Below, one piece after another: positions 23,431-33,694 of a stretch of DNA of 64,000 nt. The stretch is from Sorex araneus (taxonomy: Eukaryota; Chordata; Mammalia; Eulipotyphla; Soricidae). Both the position numbers and the translations under genes were made by a program. Under the pieces are notes generated by a model. The model saw nothing but the letters and a program-made list of their open reading frames with translations. It ran no database searches and had not been told where the DNA came from. The number at the start of each line of letters is the position of its first letter. Positions within the stretch are counted from its first letter, which is position 1. Where the stretch lies: contig NC_073304.1 in the NCBI RefSeq assembly GCF_027595985.1, positions 217,250,000 through 217,313,999 of the forward strand, written 5' to 3'.

Positions 23431-23532
23431 CTCCCATGACTTCATCCTCATTGGCTGGCCCTTCCGCACCATCCACATTTTCTGTTTCATGAGGTTTAGT
23501 TAAATCATAGTCATTTGAAACCACTGGACCTT
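23431..23532 (-). CDS. IKZF3: IKZF3 exon 3 (Aiolos residues 21-54)
   Basis: The 102-bp exon reads, on the minus strand, as 33 codons plus split codons at both ends (phase 1 in and out). Acceptor is TCTCCTAG, donor GTGAGT. It encodes SNDYDLTKPHETENVDG followed by EGPANEDE, collinear with human Aiolos residues 21-54 and without gaps; substitutions are mostly conservative. Aiolos is a C2H2 zinc-finger transcription factor of the Ikaros family that acts in the nucleus of B and T lymphocytes. This acidic N-terminal part precedes the DNA-binding fingers and is disordered. The family assignment rests on remembered human protein sequence plus correct splice sites and phase; I regard it as secure. Confidence 0.95.
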
Positions 23533-24002
23533 CTAGGAGATAAAAAAAAAAAGAAGAAGAATTTTAACTGAGCAGTCAACTTCAAAGGATTTTGAGTACA
23601 CTGTATTAAGTAGACTCCCATTTCAGCTTCAGACAATCTGTGGGTGTCAGACTGTGACCTCTTCACGTCTAACTCGGCAGCACCAAATGGGAAAAATCTT
23701 AAAGTTGAGACCTCAGCCCAGGGTTTATGCAACTTTTCATGAGCCCACCCTTCTCTGAGTTTTTCTTCCACCTGAGTGGAAATGCACTCAAGCTCCATCT
23801 AGCCAGAAATCTTCTTTCCTTTGGTATGAATCACAACATTCAGTCGGCTACTCCTGCTATTTATGACCAAGTATTAATATACAGTGACGAGAAGCACAGA
23901 GCCTGAAAATACCGGCAAAACCCAGTTTGGAAAAGATGCTTTCCTGAGAGAAAGTCTGCAAGGTTCTGGATACCATCCTATTTCCCATTCTGTTGCCATT
24001 TT

Positions 24003-24145
24003 TGGGCCAGAGACACAGCTCACATGCTTTGTGTGTGGGAGTCCTGGGTTCAATCCTTGGCACTACCTGGTCCCTAGAACACCCCTGAGAACAGTTGGGA
24101 GCAGCCCCTGAGCACTGTTGTGTGTAGTCTCCAAAGCAAAAAAAA
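24003..24145 (+). mobile_element. SINE SOR-A, old
   Basis: 'gggccagagacacagctcac', B-box 'gggttcaatcc'. Confidence 0.65.
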
Positions 24146-24176
24146 AAATTTTTAATTAAAAAAAACTCAAATGAAA

Positions 24177-24255
24177 AAATTGGCTTAATGGGAAAGTGCC
24201 TGCCTTGCATACATGAAATCCAGGTTCAATTCCCAGCACTGCCAAAAAAAAAATT
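24177..24255 (+). mobile_element. Short tRNA-like SINE (D)
   Basis: 'tgggaaagtgcctgccttgc' and 'aggttcaattcccagcactg', then poly-A; no body. Confidence 0.6.
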
Positions 24256-24587
24256 ACATTATATATATATAAAACGCTAAGTGTGATTCTGTGAAAAACA
24301 CAATGGCCTCCAAGTACCTTTATTTCTTGGAACATTTACTAAATGCTGACTCGTGTACAGAGATGAAAAGTCATCATTTCTCTCTTCAAGGAGCATATAC
24401 TTTGCAGATACAGAGCAGAAACACCCACAACCCTAGACCAAGCTGAAACAGGACTGAGAGACGTAAGTGTGGCCCATTTCCTAGGTGAAAGAGCGAAGAC
24501 ATAATCACAGCACACCCAGATAAATAGCAAATGTGGTGAAAATCAAGTCTGGTGGAGATAAACTTTGAACAATAAATACCAATGATT

Positions 24588-24765
24588 AGGGCTGGAGCGA
24601 TAGCACAGCGGGTAGGGCATTTGCCTTGCATGCGGCCAACCCAGGTTCGATTCCCAGCATCCCATATGGTCCCCTGAGCACCGCCAAGGGTGGTTCCTGA
24701 GTGCAGGGCCAGGAATGACCCCTGTGCATCGCTGGGTGTGACCCAAAAAGCAAAAAAATAATAAT
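24588..24765 (+). mobile_element. SINE SOR-A, young
   Basis: Almost consensus from 'ggggctggagcgatagcaca' to 'gggtgtgacccaaaaagc', then an (AAT)n-rich tail. 'aataaatac(c/g)aatga' occurs before and after as an imperfect TSD. Confidence 0.95.
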
Positions 24766-24811
24766 AATAACAAAATAAAATAAATACGAATGACATGAAA
24801 AGTATCTCGGG

Positions 24812-24995
24812 GGGCTGGAGCAATAGAATAGTGGCTAGGGTGTGTGCCTTGCACGCAGCCAACCTAGGTTCGATTCTATATGGTCGAACATCCTGTATGG
24901 TCCCCAGAGCACCACCAGGAGTAACTCCTGAGTGCAGAGTCAGGAATTAGCATTGAGTCACCTGAGCATTGCTGGGTGGGAATCAAAAGCCAAAG
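24812..24995 (+). mobile_element. SINE SOR-A with insert
   Basis: Consensus head; the body has an extra 'tatggtcgaacatcc' after the B-box and a 'cattgagtcacctgagca' expansion. Confidence 0.85.
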
Positions 24996-25544
24996 AAAAA
25001 AGAATAAGGGAAAAAGAGAAAAGTACCTCAAATGGAACAGTGTGGCTGGCACTGTTTTACATCTTAGCCTGCAGCTTCACAAGATGCTAACAAATGTGTT
25101 GCACTGGAGGGTCACCCACTTCCTGTCCAACTTTTCCCAACAGTCAATGAAATATTTTAATGAGCCCCTGTCATGTGCAGCCACAGCAGGGGGCCAAAGA
25201 CCCCCCCCACCCTATAGACCTGACACTGGGCTCACACAGAAGTTACCAGAAACTCCACAGAGGTCTTTCTTTCCACTGCAGCCCAGGCAAGACATTTACA
25301 GGAAAATAGGAGTGAGAGGGAAACATATTGCATAACGTGTGACTAAGAGGTCCTAAAAGTGTGGTCAGCCCAAACTCATGTTCTGATTTATAAGCAGGTC
25401 ATGTTTCTTTTGCACTTCATAACACACAATCTGAACTCTGACACTGCATTACATGGTGCACTTTTCCTTAGCCTGAAAGACCTGACTTAAAGGACTCATC
25501 TGAGATGTTCCTAGGAAGCACTGGTCCCATTAAAGACATAGGAA

Positions 25545-25645
25545 AGGAGCTAAGGTGCTTGTCTTGCACACAGCTGAGCCGGGTTCAATTCCCTGCACCA
25601 CAAATGATCCCCAGTCACCCCCAGGTATGATCCCTGAGCCACATA
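25545..25645 (+). mobile_element. SINE SOR-A, 3' truncated
   Basis: Head and B-box ('cgggttcaattcc') with the body ending at 'gatccctgagcc', where an opposite-facing SINE begins. Confidence 0.65.
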
Positions 25646-25649
25646 AGGC

Positions 25650-25845
25650 TGTGCTCTGAGCTTACTTCTGGCTCTGTTCTCAGGACTTACGCCTGGTTTT
25701 GTGCTCAGGGCTTATGCATAGTTTGTACTCAGGGATCACTCCTGGCATGGTTCAGGGGACCATGGAGGGTGTCGGGGATCAATCCTGGGTTGGCCGTGTG
25801 CAAGGTATACACCCTACCTACTGTACCATTGTTCTGCTACCCTGA
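25650..25845 (-). mobile_element. SINE SOR-A with repeated body segment
   Basis: The 'ctcagg(a/g)cttactcctgg' motif is repeated about three times before the normal 'ccatggagggtgtcgggga' and head. The tail-to-tail meeting with the previous SINE makes an imperfect palindrome. Confidence 0.75.
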
Positions 25846-25939
25846 TCATGACCTGAGCCCAGACATAGGAATGGTTTCTGCATCTGTCGAGGATAACAAA
25901 AAATAGAGAAAAAATTCAATAGAGACTAAATACCTTTAA

Positions 25940-26005
25940 CTTCTTTAAATATATTTATTATCTGGTCCTTTATAGGAAAAATTTGCTGATCACTGGTCTA
26001 GAGTT
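25940..26005. mobile_element. hAT-type MER fragment
   Basis: 'attatctggtcctttatagg' then 'gctgatcactgg' resembles one terminal end of the element seen complete at 30968-31275. Confidence 0.45.
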
Positions 26006-26081
26006 AAAAGTTGTTCAAATAGAAGCAACTGTACAACAAAACCTCTATTACAACAGGTCAGTCGCAAGATAAAGAAAAAAA

Positions 26082-26240
26082 AAGGTTTTGTTTGTTTGTT
26101 TTGGGGTCACACCCGGTGAAGCTCAGAGGTTACTCCTGGCTCTACACTCAGAAATTACTCCTGGTGGTGCTTGGGGTCCATATGGGATGCTGGGGATCAA
26201 ACCCTGGTCGGCTTGTGCAAGAGAAACGCTCTGATCCCCT
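26082..26240 (-). mobile_element. SINE SOR-A with (TTTG)n tail, head truncated
   Basis: Consensus-like to 'gatcaaaccctggtcggctt', then the head is broken off at 'aaacgctctgatcccc'. Confidence 0.8.
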
Positions 26241-26364
26241 AAAGAAAATTGTTTTAAAAGCAAACAAAAATCAACATTAGGTAGGGTGTGGTCTGTCCTC
26301 ATAATGGCAAAGAATTTATGTAACCTAAATGAGTAATTTCTGTACCAGGAAGAGACAGCTATGT

Positions 26365-26522
26365 TTTATTTTTGGTTTGTTTAGGTTTGGAGCCACACCT
26401 GGTGATGTTCAAGGGCTACTTCAGGTTCTGTGCTCAGGGGTCACTTCCAGCAGTATTCAGGGGACCATGTGGATTGGACCCTGGTCTCCCACACACAAGC
26501 CGTGAGCTCGCTCCAGCCCTTT
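26365..26522 (-). mobile_element. SINE SOR-A, old
   Basis: 'ggagccacacctggtgatgt' to 'gagctcgctccagccc'; about 120 bp from exon 2, on the donor side. Confidence 0.7.
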
Positions 26523-26644
26523 GCACACTCTCTGCAGCCTGTCAAGCACATTTTAAAAAACTCATTTCCACAGCATCTTTCACTGCCAGTGAAAGAATAG
26601 TCCATTCTTTGGTAATTTTAGTCAAGGTCTATTTCTGACGTTAC

Positions 26645-26698
26645 CTGTGGGCGCAGGCGGCTCCTGAGTGCTTTTCAGTTCCACACTTGGCTTTATAT
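26645..26698 (-). CDS. IKZF3: IKZF3 exon 2 (Aiolos residues 3-21)
   Basis: 54 bp. The acceptor TTTCCAG and donor GTAA frame it exactly. Joined to ATGGAAG from exon 1 it gives M-E-D-I-K, where human has M-E-D-I-Q, and continues VELKSTQE then PPAPT. Human has ELKSTQE at the same residue numbers (9-15), so there is no length change. No known domain lies in this segment. The GC-richer end (Pro codons with CG) is the most diverged part. Identity is judged from the collinear residues and matching intron phases. Confidence 0.95.
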
Positions 26699-26897
26699 CT
26701 GGAAAGGAAAAGAATAGAAATATTAGCTACTTAGAGTAAATTCTTTCCCATTTGAGTGTTGCGAATTAAGTAAGACCTCTATTTTGGAAGTCCTAGCAGC
26801 AGATCCCTCCTTTAGAGGGGGCCTGTTCTCTCCTCGCTCGAAGTGACTCAAGGGAATGAACAAATTAGTGAGACAGCATCATATTTTAGAGAAATTT

Positions 26898-27065
26898 AGA
26901 GGGGCCCAGAGCCCCTCTTATAGTGGGTAGGATGCTTGCCTTGCACACGGCCAACCCAGATTCAATCCCAGCACCCCAGATGGTCCCCCGAACCCACCAG
27001 GAGTGATCCCTGAGCAAAGCCAAGAGTCAGGCCCCTGAACACCACTGGGTGTGGCCCCCTCCGAT
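26898..27065 (+). mobile_element. SINE SOR-A
   Basis: 'tagtgggtaggatgcttgcc' to 'ctgggtgtggcccc'; A-box region damaged. Confidence 0.75.
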
Positions 27066-27175
27066 TTTTTTTTCAGTGATTATGCTGGAAAGCAAAGGGC
27101 GAATGGGATACTTTTAGTATTTTGAAGTGTCTCTCCCCCAAATACTTACTGCTACAAGGATGAAAAGTCAACCCT

Positions 27176-27345
27176 TGGGGGCCACAGTCGTCAGGGCACT
27201 TGCCTTGTATGCAGCTGGCCCCGGCTTGAGCCCTGAAACTATGTATGGTTTTCTGAGCCCTGCCAGGACTGATCCCTGAGTGCAGAGCCAGGAGTAAGCC
27301 CTGAGCACTGTTCAGTTTGACCCAAAACAAACAAACAAACAAACA
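27176..27345 (+). mobile_element. SINE SOR-A with (AAAC)n tail
   Basis: 'gatccctgagtgcagagcca' body; tail of five AAAC units. Confidence 0.75.
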
Positions 27346-27719
27346 AAAGTCAGCTCTGAGTCCATGCAAGAACCTGGTGGACCTGCTGGAAACGGCTCAT
27401 CATCAATATCAGGCAGATGGAAAGCGAGTGCCAGCTGATGATAGGAAGGGCTACACCACAACTGCGACATTCCTGTCATGTGTGCTCTCTGAGAAGGGAC
27501 AGGAAACAGGGAAAACATCAGCCTTGACAGTGTCAAGGTCAAGGCAAAGTGAAGAGAGCCTAACAGCCTGTTCCAGGTTGCAGGAGGGAGGAGACAGGAT
27601 GCACTGGTGCAAAGTGTGAATCTAAGCCAAAACCTCCTGCAGGGAATGATACTATAAAAATTACTGGAGAAATCCAAATGGGATATAAGGATTTAACAGT
27701 ACTAATGTATCCATGCTAA

Positions 27720-27907
27720 GTTCTTTTTTTTTCTTTTTTTTGGGGGGGAGGGTCCACACCTGGTGATGCACAGGGGTTACTCCTGGCTCAGCACTCAGGA
27801 ATTACCCCTGGCAGTGCTCAGGGGACCATATGGGACGCTGGAAATCGAACCCGGGTCGGCCGCACGCAAGACAAATGACCTACCCGCTGTGCTATTGCTC
27901 CAGCCCC
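27720..27907 (-). mobile_element. SINE SOR-A, young with TSD
   Basis: TSD TCCATGCTAA at 27710-27719 and 27908-27917; consensus body and head. Confidence 0.95.
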
Positions 27908-27939
27908 TCCATGCTAATTTCATGGTAGATTTTGTTTAT

Positions 27940-28055
27940 ACGCTTTGGGTCCACTCCTGGCAGTATTCCAGAAGACTACAGGGTACTGGGGACCGAACCT
28001 ATGGCTCCCGCATGCAAAGCATGCACAGGAGCCCTGTGGGTCATCTCCCAGACCT
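27940..28055 (-). mobile_element. SINE SOR-A, old
   Basis: 'cactcctggcagtattccag' to 'gtcatctcccagacc'. Confidence 0.55.
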
Positions 28056-28662
28056 GTGTGATGTTCTTTGTGGATACACAGGAGGCAGAAATAAGTACTC
28101 AATAGTGAAGGGTAACTGGACATGAAGTCAGCAGCTACGCTCAAATTTTCCAGAAAAAAAAAACTGTGCTATTTTGCAATTTCTCTGTAAGTCTGATAGT
28201 ATTTAAAAAATTCTTTTTAACTAACTGTGAAACTTAAAACTGCACACTCAAGGGATTTTTAACAGAAAAAAAGAGAGAGAAAATCTAGTTCAAAAGTTTC
28301 ACATGAGTAACCTTCATGTGAAAACATCTTTGAGTTACTACAAAGCAAGACAGTTTCTGATTTGGTGACCTAAAAGAAGGTCCTGATCCCCTGGGCTTTT
28401 TAAACCCTCTGACAATGACATTTAAACAGTTCTCAGGACTTTTTCAAGTGGCCTTTGTGTGCTGTAAAATAACACCTAAAGTAACCAGGTTCGAGAAAGA
28501 AAGCCGAGATTCCGACATAGTGTTCATGACCGGAAGGAGACATCGGGAACATCCATAAACTACACGGGTACTCTTAGGCACTAGACACGTGCTTCAAACA
28601 CAGGACAACTTAGATTGAAGTACATTACCCCCTGGACTTAAAGAAAACTTCCTAACACACAA

Positions 28663-28752
28663 CACCCAGGGCAGGGAGCAAGCTCAGGGATCAGGGGCAT
28701 GTGCCTTGCATGCTTGGACACCTGAGTTCTATTGATAGCAGCTCCTGGGAAA
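28663..28752 (+). mobile_element. tRNA-like SINE head at microsatellite edge
   Basis: 'cagggagcaagctcagggat' and 'tgagttctattgatagcag'; its A-rich tail runs into the GGAA array, which probably grew from it. Confidence 0.5.
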
Positions 28753-29412
28753 AGGAGGGAGGGAAAGAGGGATGGAGGGAGAAAAAGAGGGAGGGAGGGA
28801 GGAAAGGAGTGAAGGAGGAAGGAAGGAAGGAAGGAAGGAAGGAAGGAAGGAAGGAAGGAAGGAAGGAAGGAAGGAAGGAAGGAAGGAAGGAAGGAAGGAA
28901 GGAAGGAGGGAGGGAGGGAGGGAGGGAGGGAGGGAGGGAGGAAAGGAGTGAAGGAGGAAGGAAGGAAGGAAGGAAGGAAGGAAGGAAGGAAGGAAGGAAG
29001 GAAGGAAGGAGGGAGGGAGGGAGGGAGGGAGGGAGGAAAGGAGTGAAGGAGGAAGGAAGGAAGGAAGGAAGGAAGGAAGGAAGGAAGGAAGGAAGGAAGG
29101 AAGGAAGGAAGGAAGGAGGGAGGGAGGGAGGGAGGGAGGGAGGGGGGGAGGGAGGGAGGGAGGGAGGGAGGAAAGGAAGGAAGGGAAGGAAGGAAGGAAG
29201 GAAGGAAGGAAGGAAGGAAGGAAGGAAGGAAGGAAGGAAGGGAGGGAGGGAGGGGAGGGAGGGAGGGAGGGAGGGGAGGGAGGGAGAGAGGGAAGAGGGA
29301 GGAAGGGAGGGAGGGAAAAAGGAAGGAAGGAAGGAAGGAAGGAAGGAAGGAAGGAAGGAAGGAAGGAAGGAAGGAAGGAAGGAAGGAAGGAAGGAGGGAA
29401 GGAGGGAGGAAG
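28753..29412 (+). repeat. GGAA/GGGA purine array with higher-order units
   Basis: About 660 bp with purines only on this strand apart from a few T. Blocks of (GGAA)n alternate with (GGGA)n. The marker GGAAAGGAGTGAAGGAGG recurs at 28801, 28940 and 29035, so parts were duplicated as units of about 139 and 95 bp. Long frames on both strands are an effect of composition. Confidence 0.98.
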
Positions 29413-29424
29413 TGATTCCTCAAA

Positions 29425-29550
29425 GAGTTTTGCCCAACTTCAGTTCCCAGCAACCCCAAATGATCTCCTGAATCCTACCAGAAGGGACCCTTGAGTGCAA
29501 AGCCAGAAGTAAGCCTTGAGCATTTCAGGGCATGCTCCCCACTCAAAAAA
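29425..29550 (+). mobile_element. SINE SOR-A body fragment
   Basis: 'cagttcccagcaacccca' to 'gcatttcagggcatgctccc'; the head is missing on the array side. Confidence 0.5.
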
Positions 29551-29569
29551 ATTAAATTAAAAATAGGGG

Positions 29570-29745
29570 CTGGAGCTATAGCACAGTGGGCAGGGCGTTT
29601 GCCTTACATGCGGCCTACCTGGGTTTGATTCCCAGCATCCCATATGGTCCCCTGAGCACCACTAGGATTGATTCATGACTGCAAAGCCAGGAGTAACCCC
29701 TGTGCATCGCCAGGTGTGACCCAAAAAGCAAAAAAAAAAAAAAAT
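29570..29745 (+). mobile_element. SINE SOR-A, young
   Basis: 'ggggctggagctatagcaca' to 'aggtgtgacccaaaaagc', poly-A tail. Confidence 0.9.
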
Positions 29746-29755
29746 TTTTTTTCCC

Positions 29756-29850
29756 TAGGACTAGGAGATGGCTCAAACAGTAGAGCTCATTCAGGCAAGG
29801 CCACGGTTTGATTCCCAGAGTCACATACTCCCCTGAGCACCCTGGGTGTT
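29756..29850 (+). mobile_element. SINE fragment
   Basis: 'ggactaggagatggctcaaa', 'ggtttgattcccagag'; body stops at 'gagcaccctgggtg'. Confidence 0.55.
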
Positions 29851-30070
29851 TTCCTAAGGTCTGAGGACCAAACCCCCCAGACCCTGGCCTGCACTCCAGC
29901 TCCCAGCATCTGTGGATGTGGTCCCCCTACCACATACAATTTTCCCCAAACAGTGCTCTAGAACGCTAAGATGAGGCTGTCTCAAGTGCTTCTAACATAA
30001 ACATATACCCCGGTACTGCCCTTTGTGAATATCTGGTGCCAAAGGTGAAAGAATTCTGAAGCAGCTTCAT

Positions 30071-30215
30071 TTTGTTTGGGGGCTCTGGGCCACCATTGGC
30101 TGGCGATGTTCTGGGGCTCCTCCCAGCTGGGTGCTCCCAGGTCACTCCTGAAGATGCTCAGGGGTAGCCACACGTCCTGAATGAACATAGTCCAGTCCAC
30201 TGAGCGCACCCCACA
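30071..30215 (-). mobile_element. SINE SOR-A, diverged
   Basis: 'gtcactcctgaagatgctca' is recognisable; the head end is poor. Confidence 0.45.
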
Positions 30216-30379
30216 GCAAAGGGAGCCAGTTCTGTTGAACAAACGCCTTTTCTCCTTCCTTTCTCCCTTCCCTTCCTCCCTCCTCCCTTCCTCATTCCCT
30301 TCCCTTCTCCATTCCTTCTTTTCTTCCTCCTCCCCATTTTCCTTGTTAGATTATTTGGTCACATGCTTGTTTTCCTTGT

Positions 30380-30515
30380 TAGATTATTTGGCCACGCTGG
30401 TGTGGTGGCTCCCTGCAGTGCTCAGGGAAACAGGGAGTATGAGGTGCCGGGAAGCAGCTGGGACTCCTCCCTGCAAAGCCTGCACTCAGCCCCATAAACC
30501 ATCTCTTTGGGCCCC
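30380..30515 (-). mobile_element. SINE SOR-A, diverged
   Basis: 'ctccctgcagtgctcaggg' to 'aaccatctctttgggcccc'. Confidence 0.5.
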
Positions 30516-30757
30516 TCCTGCTGTTACTTTCTTTCCTCACTTTGATTTGTATCCACAAAATTCCATCGTTGTCACCATATACAACATATATCTATTCTTC
30601 TCATGCTGCCAACACACACACTTTCACACAGGAATGTAAATTCCACGAGAACACGGATGCTTTCCATATTCACATGGTTATTTTTGTTTTATCTTCAGCT
30701 CTGTAACTCATGACAGACAATCAAACATTCGCTGAATGAACATAGGAAATTTTTCTC

Positions 30758-30925
30758 AGGGCCAGAGCAATAGTACAACAGGTAGGGCATTTGCCTTGCA
30801 AGCAGCCGACCCAGGATCAATCCCCAGTATCCCATTTGATCCCCCAAGTCCCTTCAGGAGTGATCCCTAGCACAGAGCCAGGAGAAAGCCATAAGTATCA
30901 CCGGTTGTAACCCCCAAAGAAAAAA
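30758..30925 (+). mobile_element. SINE SOR-A
   Basis: 'gggccagagcaatagtacaa' to 'ggttgtaacccccaaag'. Confidence 0.8.
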
Positions 30926-30967
30926 TATATACTATTTTTTCTTTCTGTTATTGATCTTTATAAATAC

Positions 30968-31275
30968 TTTATACCAGGGTTCTGCAAACTGCTACTTGTC
31001 ACCTTTGTGATAAGGCCTGTGTACTAAGAACAGGTTTTGCTTTTTTAAGGGTTGAAAAAAATCAGAAGACTACTGTTGCATGCCAGTCGAGACATAAGAA
31101 ATTTAAATTGCAGTGCCCATAAATAAAGTTTTATTGGACCACAGCCAAAGCCATTTATTTACGTGTTGTCTAGGTTTGTTTCTAGACTACAAACAGTGGG
31201 TGGAGTAGCTATTGAGAATATGCAAATCACAAAGCCTAAACATTATTTGGTTCCTTACAAAAACATGTTTGCCAA
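30968..31275. mobile_element. hAT (Charlie-type) MER element
   Basis: 'agggttctgcaaactgctac' at one end, 'aaataaagttttattggacc' and 'acagccaaagccatttattt' in the middle, 'gtttgccaagctctg' at the other. This is the order of a common placental nonautonomous hAT element with near-palindromic ends; the exact subfamily is not named. Confidence 0.6.
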
Positions 31276-31375
31276 GCTCTGCTATGCATCTACCACTATA
31301 TTAATATCAACTTAGTGTTAACTGGTCCGTCCAACACAGTATTTTGGATCGAATTCAAATAACTGAAATCATACT

Positions 31376-31735
31376 TTTTTTTTCTCTATTATATCAGACA
31401 CATTTCAAGTACTGACAGAATATTTCCATCACATGGGGCTGGAGCAATAGAACAGCAGGTAGGGCGTTTGCCTTGCATGCAGCTGACCCGGGTTCGATTT
31501 CCAGCATCCCATATGGTACCCTGAGCACCGCCAGGGGTAATTCCTGAGTGCAGAGCCAGGAGTGACCCCTGAGCATCACCGGGTGTGACCCAAAAAGAAA
31601 AAAAAAGAATATTTCCATCACTAAGAAAAGTTCTACTGAACAGTATTTTTCTGAATTTTAGAATATCTTACCATTGCTTGGGATACCACTGCAACACTTT
31701 TGCCTTTTTTTGGAGGGGAGATTACACGCAGCAGT
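31376..31735 (+). repeat. Inverted duplication, left arm
   Basis: 'cagacacatttcaagtactg', 'ccattgcttgggataccact' and 'ggaggggagatta' occur here and, in reverse complement and the same order, at 32417-32590. A young SINE (31433-31605) sits only in this arm. The similarity also runs into the adjoining SINEs, which share the odd end 'ggaggggagatta'. Confidence 0.85.
31433..31605 (+). mobile_element. SINE SOR-A, young with TSD
   Basis: 16-bp TSD AGAATATTTCCATCAC at 31417-31432 and 31606-31621. Absent from the matching arm at 32.5 kb. Confidence 0.95.
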
Positions 31736-31875
31736 GCTCAGGGTTTAGTCCTGGCCCTGTGCTCAAGGATCACTCCTAGAGAGGCTTGGGGAACATAGAG
31801 GATGCTGGGGTTTGAACCCAGGTTGGCTGCATGCAAGACAAGTGTCCTACTCAGTGTGATATCTCTCCGGCCCCA
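31709..31875 (-). mobile_element. SINE SOR-A at inner edge of left arm
   Basis: 'ggggagattacacgcagcag' to 'gtgatatctctccggcccc'. Its counterpart in the right arm is 32265-32432. Confidence 0.8.
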
Positions 31876-31927
31876 CTGCAAAACAATTTCTAATTTCAAT
31901 TTAAATTAGAAATGAAAACTCTGGTAT

Positions 31928-32085
31928 AGGGGTCGATGAGATAGTCCAGGGGTTAATGCAATTACTTTGCATGCAGCTGACACTAGTTTGATCCTTGGCA
32001 CTGCATATACAACTGCCGGGAGTAATCCTTGAACAAAAGCCAGAAGCAAGTCCTCAGTACTGTCAGGTGTGGCCCCCAAATGCAA
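31928..32085 (+). mobile_element. SINE SOR-A, in the spacer
   Basis: 'ggggtcgatgagatagtcca' to 'caggtgtggcccccaaatgc'. Confidence 0.75.
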
Positions 32086-32129
32086 ATACAAACAAGCAAA
32101 CATCTCTGGAACAACTCTGGCTGAGGATA

Positions 32130-32207
32130 TACTTCAGCACTTCAGCAAAAGAGCACTTGACTTGCACTTCACCTAAGCCCTGGATTTGGTCACCAGCACC
32201 ACACACA

Positions 32208-32239
<32 letters not shown>
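32130..32239 (+). mobile_element. Short tRNA-like SINE with (CA)n(GA)n tail
   Basis: 'caaaagagcacttgacttgc', 'ggtcaccagcacc', then 26 bp of AC and 15 bp of AG. Confidence 0.6.
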
Positions 32240-32264
32240 AAAGTACCACCCGAAAACCCAAGGC

Positions 32265-32432
32265 AGGGGCTGGAGAGATAGTACAGCAGGTAGGGTGTTT
32301 GCCTTGCACATGGTCAAACCCGGGTTCAACTGCAGGCATCCCATATGATCCCCGAGCACTACCAGGAGTAATTCCTAATTGCAGAGCCAGGAATAACCCC
32401 TGAGCACCGCTGGTTGTAATCTCCCCTCCAAA
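32265..32432 (+). mobile_element. SINE SOR-A at inner edge of right arm
   Basis: 'ggggctggagagatagtaca' to 'ggttgtaatctcccctcc'. It ends in the unusual TAATCTCCCC, where most copies have TGACCC. Confidence 0.85.
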
Positions 32433-32590
32433 AAGTAGCAAAAGTATTGCAGTGGTATCCCAAGCAATGGCAAAATAGTCTAAAATTCAGAGCAGTGCTG
32501 TTCAGTAGAATTTTTCTTAGTGATGAAAATATTCTGTCAGTACTTGAAATGTGTCTGGCATAATAATAGAGAAGCAAAATGTATAAACAA
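32417..32590 (-). repeat. Inverted duplication, right arm
   Basis: Reverse-complement partner of 31376-31735, without the young SINE. Roughly 85% identical by eye over about 150 bp of non-SINE sequence. Confidence 0.85.
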
Positions 32591-32634
32591 ATACAATTAA
32601 AAAAACTCTGGAATAAGGGGACAGAAGGGATCAG

Positions 32635-32798
32635 GGCCCGAAGGGCTGAAGCCCTTTGTGTGCAGTAGCCGCATATGGGATTCTCAGCACTGTGTGGGCT
32701 CCTGAGCACTATAGGAATCACCCCTACCCCACACTCGCCCCACCAAGCACTGAGTTAGGAGTAATTCCTCGAGTACTATTGGGTATGACCCCAGAAAA
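32635..32798 (+). mobile_element. SINE SOR-A, old, expanded body
   Basis: 'gaagggctgaagccctttgt' head; 'gagtactattgggtatgacc' end; extra 'ccccacactcgccccacc'. Confidence 0.6.
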
Positions 32799-32881
32799 TC
32801 ATGCTGGAAAAAGAAAAAAAGAAATCAAACCATGTCTAAAAATTAAATATCAACCAAGCAAATGAAAGATTTTAATATTAG

Positions 32882-33030
32882 GGGCCAGGGATGTGGCTGA
32901 AGTTACAGGGCTCATGCTTGCATATGTGAGGCCCATTCCTGGGACTGCATGCACCCCTAACCCCACCCTAACACTCCTGGGTATGACCCTGGTGGCCCCT
33001 AAGCACTGCAAGGAGTGGCTCTCACAGCAA
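32882..33030 (+). mobile_element. SINE, old, possibly C type
   Basis: 'ggggccagggatgtggctga' head, 'gggtatgaccctggtggccc' and 'gcaaggagtggct' in the body. Confidence 0.55.
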
Positions 33031-33057
33031 TGATAGTAATAACTTTTAAAAATATAT

Positions 33058-33225
33058 TAGACTGAAGAGATAGTACAGCTGGTGAGATGATTGCCTTGCA
33101 CACAGCCAACCTGGGTTCGTTCCCCAGATGAATGGGTATTTCCTGAAAAATTCATCAGGATTGATCCCTGAGCACAGAGACAGGAATAAGCCTAAGCACT
33201 ACTGAGCGTGACCCAAAGCTCCAAC
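33058..33225 (+). mobile_element. SINE SOR-A
   Basis: 'agactgaagagatagtacag', B-box 'gggttcgttccc', ending 'gagcgtgaccc'. Confidence 0.75.
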
Positions 33226-33264
33226 CCAAATTTCACGATTTAGAATATTTGTTAAGATACCAAG

Positions 33265-33395
33265 ATTTGACAGTACGATGGGTAGGATACTTGCCTTGCA
33301 AGAAGCCAAGCAGGGTTCCAAGAGGGATCCCTGAGATCCCATGAGTCAGCCCTGAGCACCACTGGGTGTAGGCCCAAAACAAAACAAACAAACAA
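33265..33395 (+). mobile_element. SINE SOR-A with internal deletion
   Basis: 'gacagtacgatgggtaggat' to 'ctgggtgtaggccc'; much of the mid-body is lost. Confidence 0.65.
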
Positions 33396-33694
33396 AAGAT
33401 ATCAAGAGAGTTTTCTTAGAGATGCCAGCCTTATGTATTTCAAAAGGAAAAGGGGTAGATTACAAATGCATGGCAGGAATCCAGTCAACTATGATTTCAT
33501 CCAAGTTCACATGTGAATATTTTTATTTCCTAGCTCTATTATAAATTATCTGTGGATAAAGTCAAATATTTATATCAGCAACACAGTTTGTAATCTATTT
33601 TAAACCATATGGTTATAAAGCTACCTTTATTTTGATAATATTAAGCAATTATTGTTAAGATTACCAGTCAATGGGTAGCCCAGGACTCAGGGTA

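Larger units (their letters stand above)
23533..26644 (-). other. IKZF3: IKZF3 intron 2
   Basis: 3.1 kb between exons 2 and 3. It holds eight SINE or hAT fragments listed separately. 23533-24002, 24256-24587 (an L2-like 'gaacatttactaaatgctga' near 24330), 24996-25544 and 26006-26081 show nothing else I can name. Confidence 0.85.

Noticed and set aside
28638..29471. Long frames of 256 and 273 residues on opposite strands
   Set aside because: Pure products of the GGAA/GGGA array (Glu-Gly-Arg-Lys and Pro-Ser-Phe-Leu repeats).
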